DNA of 64,000 nucleotides from Thermus brockianus (GTDB lineage Bacteria > Deinococcota > Deinococci > Deinococcales > Thermaceae), in assembly GCF_021462505.1 (NCBI RefSeq), contig NZ_JAKEDV010000003.1, positions 109,431 through 173,430 of the forward strand, written 5' to 3'. The notes below the pieces were generated by a model, which worked only from the letters and a program-made list of their open reading frames with translations, was not told the DNA's origin and ran no database searches. Both the position numbers and the translations under genes were made by a program. Shown here piece after piece: positions 26,242-33,496 of the stretch; the stretch's first letter is position 1, and each line of letters begins with the position of its first letter.

Positions 26242-28734
26242 ATGCTTCCCCTCTTTGAGCCCAAGGGCCGGGTGCTCCTGGTGGACGGCCACCACCTGGC
26301 CTACCGCAACTTTTTCGCCCTCAAAGGGCTCACCACGAGCCGGGGCGAGCCGGTGCAAGGGGTCTACGGCTTCGCCAAAAGCCTCCTCAAGGCCCTGAAG
26401 GAGGACGGGGACGTGGTCATCGTGGTCTTTGACGCCAAGGCCCCCTCTTTCCGCCACGAGGCCTACGAGGCCTACAAGGCGGGCCGGGCCCCCACCCCGG
26501 AGGACTTTCCCCGGCAGCTCGCCCTCATAAAGGAGCTGGTGGACCTCTTGGGGCTGGAGCGCCTCGAGGTCCCGGGCTTTGAAGCGGACGATGTCCTCGC
26601 CACCTTGGCCAAGCAAGCGGAGCGGGAAGGGTACGAGGTGCGCATCCTCACCGCCGACCGGGACCTCTTCCAGCTCCTTTCGGACCGCATCGCCGTCCTC
26701 CACCCGGAAGGGCACCTCATCACCCCGGGGTGGCTTTGGGAGCGGTACGGTCTGAAGCCGGAGCAGTGGGTGGACTTCCGCGCCCTGGCCGGCGACCCCT
26801 CCGACAACATCCCCGGGGTGAAGGGAATCGGGGAGAAGACCGCCCTGAAGCTCCTCAAGGAGTGGGGGAGCCTGGAAAACCTCCTCAAGAACCTGGACCA
26901 TGTGAAGCCTCCTTCCGTAAGGGAGAAGATCCTCGCCCACCTGGACGACCTCAGGCTCTCCCAGGAGCTTTCCCGGGTGCGCACGGACCTCCCCTTGAAG
27001 GTGGACTTTAAAAAGCGGCGGGAGCCCGATAGGGAAGGGCTTAAGGCCTTCTTGGAGCGGCTTGAGTTTGGAAGCCTCCTCCACGAGTTCGGCCTCCTGG
27101 AAAGCCCCCTTCCGGCGGAGGAGGCCCCATGGCCGCCGCCGGAAGGGGCCTTTTTGGGCTACCGCCTTTCCCGGCCCGAGCCCATGTGGGCGGAGCTTCT
27201 TGCCTTGGCGGCGAGCGCCAAGGGCCGGGTTTACCGGGCGGAGGAGCCCTATGGGGCCCTAAGGGGCCTGAAGGAGGTGCGGGGGCTTCTTGCCAAGGAC
27301 CTCGCCGTCTTGGCCCTAAGGGAGGGCCTGGACCTTCCCCCCACGGACGACCCCATGCTCCTCGCTTACCTCCTGGACCCCTCCAACACCACCCCCGAGG
27401 GCGTGGCCCGGCGGTATGGGGGGGAGTGGACGGAGGAGGCGGGGGAGCGGGCGGTGCTTTCCGAAAGGCTCTACGAGAACCTCCTTGGGCGCTTGAGAGG
27501 GGAAGAGAAGCTCCTTTGGCTTTACGAGGAGGTGGAAAAGCCCCTCTCCCGGGTCCTCGCCCACATGGAGGCCACGGGGGTGAGGCTGGACGTGGCCTAC
27601 CTCAAGGCCCTTTCCCTGGAGGTGGCGGAGGAGATGCGCCGCCTGGAGGAGGAGGTCTTCCGCCTGGCGGGCCACCCCTTCAACCTCAATTCCCGCGACC
27701 AGCTGGAAAGGGTGCTCTTTGACGAGCTCGGCCTTCCCCCCATCGGCAAGACGGAGAAGACTGGGAAGCGCTCCACGAGCGCCGCCGTCCTCGAGGCCCT
27801 GCGGGAGGCCCACCCCATCGTGGAAAAGATCCTTCAGTACCGGGAACTGGCCAAGCTCAAGGGCACCTACATTGACCCCCTTCCCGCCCTGGTCCACCCC
27901 AAGACGGGGCGGCTCCACACCCGCTTCAACCAGACGGCCACGGCCACGGGCCGCCTTTCCAGCTCCGACCCCAACCTGCAGAACATCCCCGTGCGCACCC
28001 CCTTGGGCCAAAGGATCCGCCGGGCCTTCGTGGCCGAGGAGGGGTACCTGCTCGTGGCCCTGGACTATAGCCAGATTGAGCTCAGGGTCCTGGCCCACCT
28101 CTCGGGGGACGAGAACCTCATCCAGGTCTTCCAGGAGGGCCGGGACATCCACACCCAGACGGCGAGCTGGATGTTCGGCCTGCCGGCGGAGGCCATAGAC
28201 CCCCTCATGCGCCGGGCGGCCAAGACCATCAACTTCGGCGTCCTTTACGGCATGTCCGCCCATCGGCTTTCCCAAGAGCTCAGCATCCCCTACGAGGAGG
28301 CGGTGGCCTTCATTGACCGCTATTTCCAGAGCTACCCCAAGGTGAAGGCCTGGATTGAAAGGACCCTGGAGGAGGGGCGGCAGAGGGGGTATGTGGAAAC
28401 CCTCTTCGGCCGCAGGCGCTACGTGCCCGACCTCAACGCCCGGGTAAAGAGCGTGCGGGAGGCGGCGGAGCGCATGGCCTTTAACATGCCCGTGCAGGGC
28501 ACCGCCGCCGACCTGATGAAGCTCGCCATGGTGAGGCTTTTCCCCAGGCTTCCCGAGGTGGGGGCGCGGATGCTCCTCCAGGTGCACGACGAGCTCCTCC
28601 TGGAGGCGCCCAAGGAGCGGGCGGAGGCGGCGGCGGCCCTGGCCAAGGAGGTCATGGAGGGGGTCTGGCCCCTGGCCGTGCCCCTGGAGGTGGAGGTGGG
28701 CATCGGGGAGGACTGGCTTTCCGCCAAGGGCTAG
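26242..28734 (+). CDS. polA: DNA polymerase I (Taq-like)
   Basis: An 830-residue family A polymerase. The 5' nuclease domain (about 1-290) has LLVDGHHLAYR, FEADDVLATLA and the helix-hairpin-helix GVKGIGEKTA. The central 3'-5' exonuclease-like domain (about 290-420) lacks the catalytic acids, as in Taq, so no proofreading is expected. The polymerase domain has motif A LDYSQIELR, motif B RRAAKTINFGVLYG (Phe at the Taq Phe667 position, so dideoxynucleotides should discriminate poorly in favour of dNTPs only if mutated elsewhere) and motif C VHDELLLEAP. It is close to, but distinct from, the T. aquaticus and T. thermophilus enzymes. The start MLPLFEPKG lacks the extra residues found in Taq. The stop shares CTAG with the convergent azlD. 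Confidence 0.99.
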   Translation: MLPLFEPKGRVLLVDGHHLAYRNFFALKGLTTSRGEPVQGVYGFAKSLLKALKEDGDVVIVVFDAKAPSFRHEAYEAYKAGRAPTPEDFPRQLALIKELVDLLGLERLEVPGFEADDVLATLAKQAEREGYEVRILTADRDLFQLLSDRIAVLHPEGHLITPGWLWERYGLKPEQWVDFRALAGDPSDNIPGVKGIGEKTALKLLKEWGSLENLLKNLDHVKPPSVREKILAHLDDLRLSQELSRVRTDLPLKVDFKKRREPDREGLKAFLERLEFGSLLHEFGLLESPLPAEEAPWPPPEGAFLGYRLSRPEPMWAELLALAASAKGRVYRAEEPYGALRGLKEVRGLLAKDLAVLALREGLDLPPTDDPMLLAYLLDPSNTTPEGVARRYGGEWTEEAGERAVLSERLYENLLGRLRGEEKLLWLYEEVEKPLSRVLAHMEATGVRLDVAYLKALSLEVAEEMRRLEEEVFRLAGHPFNLNSRDQLERVLFDELGLPPIGKTEKTGKRSTSAAVLEALREAHPIVEKILQYRELAKLKGTYIDPLPALVHPKTGRLHTRFNQTATATGRLSSSDPNLQNIPVRTPLGQRIRRAFVAEEGYLLVALDYSQIELRVLAHLSGDENLIQVFQEGRDIHTQTASWMFGLPAEAIDPLMRRAAKTINFGVLYGMSAHRLSQELSIPYEEAVAFIDRYFQSYPKVKAWIERTLEEGRQRGYVETLFGRRRYVPDLNARVKSVREAAERMAFNMPVQGTAADLMKLAMVRLFPRLPEVGARMLLQVHDELLLEAPKERAEAAAALAKEVMEGVWPLAVPLEVEVGIGEDWLSAKG

Positions 28735-29003
28735 AAGAGGGCGTAGGCCGCCATCCCGAGGAGGACGCTCAGCCCTAGGCGGCGGGAAAGCCGAAAGGCC
28801 AAGGAAACCACAAGAAGGGCGGCCAGGGTCTTGGCCCAAAGCCAAGAGGGGGGCGGCCCGAAGGCGGATACCAGGAAGAGGGCCACCGCCAAGGCGGGCC
28901 CCGCCTGGCCCGGGGAAGGGCCCCTTTCCCCCCGCCAGGGGAGATAGCGGAGGAGAAGGGTGCCCAAGGCCAGAACCAGGATGGGGATCAAGGCCGCCTC
29001 CAC
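28731..29003 (-). CDS. azlD: AzlD-type branched-chain amino acid exporter subunit
   Basis: A 90-residue hydrophobic protein with about four helices (LIPILVLALGTLLLRYLPW at the N-terminus). It is the small partner of AzlC in export of branched-chain amino acids or analogues. It overlaps azlC by 16 nt and shares its stop tetranucleotide CTAG with polA. Confidence 0.88.
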   Translation of the reverse strand: MEAALIPILVLALGTLLLRYLPWRGERGPSPGQAGPALAVALFLVSAFGPPPSWLWAKTLAALLVVSLAFRLSRRLGLSVLLGMAAYALF

Positions 29004-29653
29004 AAGAAGCCCAAGACGCCCGCCAAGACGAGCCCCCAGGCGGTCTGGCCCAGGAGGTGGAGGGCGAAGGCCAAAAGCCCGGCGCCCAGGGCCACGGGGT
29101 TCCGCAAATGGGGCAGGGCGAGGAGCAGGAAAAGGGCGGGGAGGGCAAAGGAAAGGCCTTCCTCCGCCCCCGGGAGCCCTTTTAGCCCGGCGGGGCCGAA
29201 GACGCCCAGGAGGGTGCCCAGGTTCCAGGCCAAATAGGCCCCGAGGCCGAGGCCTAGGAAAAACCCCGTGCGGGCGGGTTCGGGAAGGCCGGGAAGGGAC
29301 TTTAGGGCCACGGCGAAGACCTCGTCGGTAAGGAAAAAGGCCAGGACGGGATGGCCTGCCAGGTAAGGTCTAAGGGCTGGCCCGTAGAAGGCGTGGCGCA
29401 GGTTTAGGAGAAGGGCCACCCCTACGGCGAGCCAGGGGGAGGCTCCTTCCGCCAGGAGGCCGAGGAAGGCGAACTGGCTCGCCCCGGCGAAGACAAAGAG
29501 GGAAAGGAGCGCTACGGCCCAGGGGGCAAGCCCCGCGCTCGCTCCGGCCATGCCGAAGGCCACGGCCACGGGGAAGTACCCCAAGGCCACGGGCCAGGCG
29601 GCGAGAAGCCCCTGGCGCAAAGGGCTTGGTGTGGACGGCGGGAGGGCGGCCAT
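28988..29653 (-). CDS. azlC: AzlC-type branched-chain amino acid exporter subunit
   Basis: A 221-residue membrane protein with family motifs ALGYFPVAVAFGMAG, FVFAGASQFAF and LNLRHAFYGPAL. It pairs with AzlD to form a two-component exporter. The ATG at 29653 is preceded by six C residues and TAAAAT, so a leaderless transcript is predicted. Confidence 0.92.
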   Translation of the reverse strand: MAALPPSTPSPLRQGLLAAWPVALGYFPVAVAFGMAGASAGLAPWAVALLSLFVFAGASQFAFLGLLAEGASPWLAVGVALLLNLRHAFYGPALRPYLAGHPVLAFFLTDEVFAVALKSLPGLPEPARTGFFLGLGLGAYLAWNLGTLLGVFGPAGLKGLPGAEEGLSFALPALFLLLALPHLRNPVALGAGLLAFALHLLGQTAWGLVLAGVLGFLWRRP

Positions 29654-29659
29654 GGGGGG

Positions 29660-29685
29660 ATTTTATAAAGGGGGTGGGGTATAGT
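29660..29685. promoter_or_regulatory. Divergent leaderless promoters of azlC and glmM
   Basis: Minus strand: TAAAAT (29665-29660), 6 nt before the azlC ATG. Plus strand: TATAGT (29680-29685), 7 nt before the glmM ATG at 29693. Confidence 0.6.
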
Positions 29686-29692
29686 GGGCCGG

Positions 29693-30994
29693 ATGAGGCG
29701 CTACTTCGGTACGGATGGGGTGCGGGGGGAGGCGGGCAAGCACCCCCTTACCCCGGAGTTCGTCCTGAGGCTAGGCCAGGCGGCGGGGGCGTACTTCCGG
29801 AAGGAAGCGGCGAGGCCGGTGGTCCTCCTCGCCAAGGACACCCGGGAGTCCTCGGACCTCCTGGAGGCCGCCTTGGCGGCAGGCCTCCTTTCCCAAGGGG
29901 TGCGGGTGGAGCACCTGGGGGTGCTCCCCACCCCGGGGGTGGCCCACCTCACGAGGCGGCTTGGGGCCACCGCCGGGGCCATGATCTCGGCGAGCCACAA
30001 CCCCTACCAGGACAACGGCATCAAGTTCTTTGGCCCCGCTGGGGAGAAGCTTCCCGACGAGGCGGAGGAGGCCATAGAGGCGCTACTGGAGGAGGCCCAC
30101 CCCACCCGGGGCATCGGCACGGTGGGGGACTTCCGGGAAGCGGAAAGGATGTACCTGGACTTCCTCTTGGAACATGCCCCGGACCTTTCGGGCCTCAAGG
30201 TGGGCCTGGACCTGGCCCACGGGGCCACCTACCGGGTGGGGCCGAAGCTCTTCCAGAGGGCGGGGGCTGAGGTCATGGCCTTCTTCAACACCCCCGATGG
30301 GCGCAACATCAACAAGGGGTGCGGCTCCACCCACCCGGAGGCCCTAAGCCGCTTCGTGGTGGAGCTGGGCCTGGACCTGGGCATCGCCTTTGACGGGGAC
30401 GGGGACCGGGCCCTTTTCGTGGACCGGAGGGGCCGCCTCTTCCACGGGGACCACGTCCTCTACCTGGCCGCCTTGGCCTTTGGGGAGAAAGGGGTGGTGG
30501 GGACTGTGATGAGCAACATGGGCCTCGAGGTGGCCCTCAAGGAGAAGGGCATCGCCTTCCACCGGGCGCAGGTGGGGGACCGGTACGTGCTGGAGATGCT
30601 CAAGGAAAAGGACCTTTACCTTGGGGGGGAGCCCTCGGGGCACGTGATCTTCCGCCGCCACCACACCACGGGGGACGGGCTTTTCACCGCCCTCATGGTG
30701 CTTGGGGCCCTGAAGCGCACGGGCGGAGACCTCGCCGACTGGTACGAGGCCCTTCCCCTTTACCCCCAGGTCCTCCTCAACGTGAAGGTGGCGGACAAGG
30801 CCAAGGTGATGGGCCACCCCAGGCTCAAGGAGGCGGTGGCCGAGGCGGAGAGGAGGCTTGGGGGAAGGGGCCGGGTCAACGTGCGCCCCTCGGGCACCGA
30901 GCCCGTGGTGCGGGTCATGGTGGAGGCGGAGGAGGGGGCGGAAGCCTTGGCGAAGGAGCTCGCTGCCCTGGTGCGTTCCCTGGACCAAGGGTAG
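29693..30994 (+). CDS. glmM: Phosphoglucosamine mutase
   Basis: Converts glucosamine 6-phosphate to glucosamine 1-phosphate for peptidoglycan and envelope sugars. The 433 residues show MRRYFGTDGVRG at the N-terminus, the phosphoserine loop MISASHNPYQDNG (Ser101), the metal loop DGDGDRALF and the phosphate-binding RPSGTEPVVRVM. The ATG at 29693 follows TATAGT by 7 nt; an earlier in-frame GTG at 29684 lies in the -10 box. Downstream, CAAGG/CCTTG with a T6 run (to about 31022) may terminate transcription weakly. Confidence 0.97.
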   Translation: MRRYFGTDGVRGEAGKHPLTPEFVLRLGQAAGAYFRKEAARPVVLLAKDTRESSDLLEAALAAGLLSQGVRVEHLGVLPTPGVAHLTRRLGATAGAMISASHNPYQDNGIKFFGPAGEKLPDEAEEAIEALLEEAHPTRGIGTVGDFREAERMYLDFLLEHAPDLSGLKVGLDLAHGATYRVGPKLFQRAGAEVMAFFNTPDGRNINKGCGSTHPEALSRFVVELGLDLGIAFDGDGDRALFVDRRGRLFHGDHVLYLAALAFGEKGVVGTVMSNMGLEVALKEKGIAFHRAQVGDRYVLEMLKEKDLYLGGEPSGHVIFRRHHTTGDGLFTALMVLGALKRTGGDLADWYEALPLYPQVLLNVKVADKAKVMGHPRLKEAVAEAERRLGGRGRVNVRPSGTEPVVRVMVEAEEGAEALAKELAALVRSLDQG

Positions 30995-31038
30995 GGGGAG
31001 AGGGGTATAACCTTGCTTTTTTGACATCATGATGCTAG

Positions 31039-31536
31039 ATTAGCCGCTATCTTGACCTCCTTGTGGACCTCTACTTGCTCCGGCGCCTCCCTCCTTTGGA
31101 GGCCCACGTGGGCAAGCGCCTGATTAGGTCGCCGAAGCTGTATCTCCGGGATAGCGGTCTCGTGCACGCCCTTCTCCACATCCCCGACCTCGAGGCCTTG
31201 CTGGCCCATCCTGTGGTGGGGGCGAGCTACGAGGGGTTTGTCGTGGAGAACCTCCTGCGGGTTTTGCCCGAGGGCGGGGAGGCCTTTTTCTACCGCACCC
31301 GGGCAGGAGCGGAGGTGGACCTGGTCCTTTCCCTACCTGGTGGGAGGATGGTGGCCGTGGAGGTGAAGCGAAGCCTGGCCCCCAAGCCTTCCAGGGGGTT
31401 TTTGGAAGCCATAGGGGACCTGGCGCCCCAGGCCGCCTATGTGGTCTACCCTGGAAAGGAGGCCTTTCCCCTCGGGAGGGGGGTTTGGGCCACGCCCCTA
31501 AAGGCCCTCATGGAGAACGTGGGGCGGGGTGCCTAG
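31039..31536 (+). pseudogene. Remnant of an AAA ATPase with C-terminal DUF4143 domain
   Basis: Readable protein starts after an in-frame TAG (31036-31038) with ISRYLDLLVDLYLLRRLPP. It continues through KRLIRSPKLYLRDSGLVHALL and VVGASYEGFVVENLLRVLP to the nuclease-like YRTRAGAEVDLVLSLPG and VAVEVKRS. This is the C-terminal DUF4143 half of the DUF4143/AAA_14 ATPase family. The ATPase half with the P-loop is missing. A GTG at 31063 could start a 157-residue fragment, but it would begin in mid-domain. The DUF4143 part itself is intact, so loss of the 5' end may be recent. Confidence 0.8.
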
Positions 31537-31572
31537 GCGGTAGGCCCGGCAAGCTTGCCCTTCGCTTTGGGA

Positions 31573-31578
31573 TATGCT
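31573..31578 (+). promoter_or_regulatory. -10 box of leaderless rbfA
   Basis: TATGCT lies 6 nt (AAGGCC) before the ATG at 31585. The same CTAAGGCCATG string precedes the coiled-coil gene at 13263. Confidence 0.55.
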
Positions 31579-31584
31579 AAGGCC

Positions 31585-31869
31585 ATGTACGGCCGGGCCC
31601 ATTTGGAGGAGCGTTTGAAGCGGGCCCTGGCCGAGGCCCTCCAGGGCCTCGAGGACCCCAGGCTCTTCCTCCTCACCGTGGAAGCGGTGCGGCTTTCCCC
31701 TGACGGAAAGGTCCTCACCGTGTACGTGGAGGCCTTCGCCGAGGAGGAGAAGGCCCTGGCTGCCTTGGAGCACGCCAAGGGGAGGCTCCTTTCCGCCCTG
31801 GCGGAAAGGGTGCGCCTCCGGCGCCTGCCCCGGCTGGCGTTTATGCCATGGAGACCACAACCCTCCTAA
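31585..31869 (+). CDS. rbfA: Ribosome-binding factor A
   Basis: A 94-residue KH-fold cold-shock and 30S-maturation factor. MYGRAHLEERLKRALAEALQGLEDPR at the N-terminus and LTVEAVRLSPDGKVLTVYVE are typical, with RLRRLPRLAFM near the C-terminus. The ATG at 31585 is preferred over an upstream in-frame start at 31555 because the family begins with this segment and a -10 box intervenes. It overlaps the next gene by 22 nt. Confidence 0.92.
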   Translation: MYGRAHLEERLKRALAEALQGLEDPRLFLLTVEAVRLSPDGKVLTVYVEAFAEEEKALAALEHAKGRLLSALAERVRLRRLPRLAFMPWRPQPS

Positions 31870-32246
31870 AGGTCCGCTACGCCGAAACCGACCAGATGGG
31901 AGTGGTGCACCACTCCGTCTACGCCGTTTACCTGGAGGCGGCCCGGGTGGACTTTTTGGAGCAGGCCGGGCTTCCCTACCACGCCATTGAGGCCCGGGGC
32001 GTCTATTTCCCCGTGGTGGAGCTTGGCCTCACCTTCCGCGCCCCAGCCCGCTTCGGCGAGGTGGTGGCGGTGAAAACCCGGCTTGCGGGCCTTTCCCGGC
32101 GTGACCTCCGCTTCGCCTACCGGGTGGAGCGGGAGGGCCTCCTCTTGGCGGAAGGCTACACCCGCCACCTCTGCCAGGTGGGGGAGAGGGCGGGGCGTAT
32201 CCCGGAAGACCTCTACCAAGCCTTGCGTGTGCTACACTTAGGGTAG
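31848..32246 (+). CDS. ybgC: YbgC-family acyl-CoA thioesterase
   Basis: A 132-residue 4-hydroxybenzoyl-CoA-type hotdog thioesterase. VRYAETDQMGVVHHSVYAVYLEAAR contains the catalytic Asp and the family signature. It overlaps rbfA by 22 nt. The substrate is not evident; relatives act on short acyl-CoA or support the envelope Tol-Pal region, which is not seen here. Confidence 0.93.
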   Translation: METTTLLKVRYAETDQMGVVHHSVYAVYLEAARVDFLEQAGLPYHAIEARGVYFPVVELGLTFRAPARFGEVVAVKTRLAGLSRRDLRFAYRVEREGLLLAEGYTRHLCQVGERAGRIPEDLYQALRVLHLG

Positions 32247-32249
32247 CAT
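32244..32249 (+). promoter_or_regulatory. -10 box of leaderless aminotransferase gene
   Basis: TAGCAT overlaps the stop of the thioesterase gene and lies 7 nt before the ATG at 32257. Confidence 0.5.
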
Positions 32250-32256
32250 TTTGGGC

Positions 32257-33495
32257 ATGGACCCTTTCACCCTCTTTGAACGGCACATCAACCCTGGGCT
32301 TGCTGGGCTTCTCCGCTTTACCGGCCTTGACCGCACCGAGTCCCACGCCGAAGGCCCGTATGTCTGGGACACCACGGGCAAGCGCTACCTGGACTTTTTG
32401 GGGCTTTACGGCACCCTGAACCTAGGGCACCGCCACCCCAAGGTGGTGGCCGCCGTGGAGGCGCAACTTCGGCGCATGCCCATGTCCGTGCGGGTCCTCG
32501 TTTCCGAGCCCACGGCGCGGCTTGCCGCCAAGCTGGCGGAGATCACCCCTGAGGGCCTGGAGATGGTCTTCTTCGGCAACTCCGGGGCCGAGGCGGTGGA
32601 GGCGGCCATCAAGCTGGCCCGGGCCTACACGGGGAAGCCCGGCATCGTCACCACCCAAGGGGGCTTCCACGGTAAGACCATGGGGGCCCTTTCCCTCACC
32701 CCCAAGCCCGAGTACCAGGACCCCGCCAAGCCCCTCCTTCCCGGGGTCAAGGTGGTGCCCTATGGGGACCTCGAGGCCCTGGAGGCTGCCCTGGACGAGG
32801 ACACCGCCGCCGTCATCGTGGAGCCCATCCAAGGGGAAGGGGGTATCCGGGTGCCCCCGGAGGGGTACCTGAGGGGCGTCAGGGAGCTTACCCAAAAGCG
32901 GGGCATTCTCATGATCGCCGACGAGGTGCAGACCGGCCTGGGCCGCACCGGGAAGCTTTTTGGGGTGGACTGGGAAGGGGTTTCCCCCGACCTCATGACC
33001 CTGGCCAAGGCCTTGGGGGGCGGGGTGATGCCCATCGGGGCCTGCGTGGGCCGGCGGGAGGTCTTTGAGGTCTTCAAGCAAAACCCCCTCTACCACTCCT
33101 CCACCTTCGGCGGCAACCCTCTGGCGGCGGCGGCGGCCCTGGCGGCCATAGAGGTGACCTTGGAGGAGAACCTGCCCGAGAGGGCCTTGGAGGTGGGGGG
33201 GTACCTCATGGAGGGGCTAAAGGCCTTGCAAGGGGAGTTCCCCCACCTCATAGAGGACGTGCGGGGCCGGGGGCTGATGCTGGGCATAGAGTTCACCGAC
33301 GCCGATATCGGCGCCTTGGTGGTGGCCGAGCTGGCCGAACGGGGGGTGATCACCGCCTTCGGCCTCAACAACCCCAAGGTGGTGCGCTTGGAGCCCCCCC
33401 TCATCATCGGCAAGGAACACGTGGACGAGGCCCTAGCCGCCCTTTCCGAGAGCCTAAAGGCCACCGAGAGGGCCTTGGAGGGCCTCCTGGGTTAG
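32257..33495 (+). CDS. Class III PLP-dependent aminotransferase
   Basis: A 412-residue enzyme of the acetylornithine/4-aminobutyrate/putrescine transaminase group. It shows FGNSGAEAVEAAIKLAR (PLP phosphate site), the IVEPIQGEGG loop, IADEVQTGLGRTG (Asp to the PLP nitrogen) and TLAKALGGGVMPIGA with the Schiff-base Lys. The exact amino donor cannot be set from sequence. The ATG at 32257 (MDPFTLF) is used because TAGCAT lies 7 nt before it; a TTG at 32251 is an alternative. rnr follows immediately. Confidence 0.92.
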   Translation: MDPFTLFERHINPGLAGLLRFTGLDRTESHAEGPYVWDTTGKRYLDFLGLYGTLNLGHRHPKVVAAVEAQLRRMPMSVRVLVSEPTARLAAKLAEITPEGLEMVFFGNSGAEAVEAAIKLARAYTGKPGIVTTQGGFHGKTMGALSLTPKPEYQDPAKPLLPGVKVVPYGDLEALEAALDEDTAAVIVEPIQGEGGIRVPPEGYLRGVRELTQKRGILMIADEVQTGLGRTGKLFGVDWEGVSPDLMTLAKALGGGVMPIGACVGRREVFEVFKQNPLYHSSTFGGNPLAAAAALAAIEVTLEENLPERALEVGGYLMEGLKALQGEFPHLIEDVRGRGLMLGIEFTDADIGALVVAELAERGVITAFGLNNPKVVRLEPPLIIGKEHVDEALAALSESLKATERALEGLLG

Positions 33496-33496
33496 A

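Noticed and set aside
27316..29148. A 610-codon open frame antisense to polA and azlD
   Set aside because: It lies opposite unmistakable PolA motifs, has a biased Gly/His/Pro/Leu composition and no recognisable domain.
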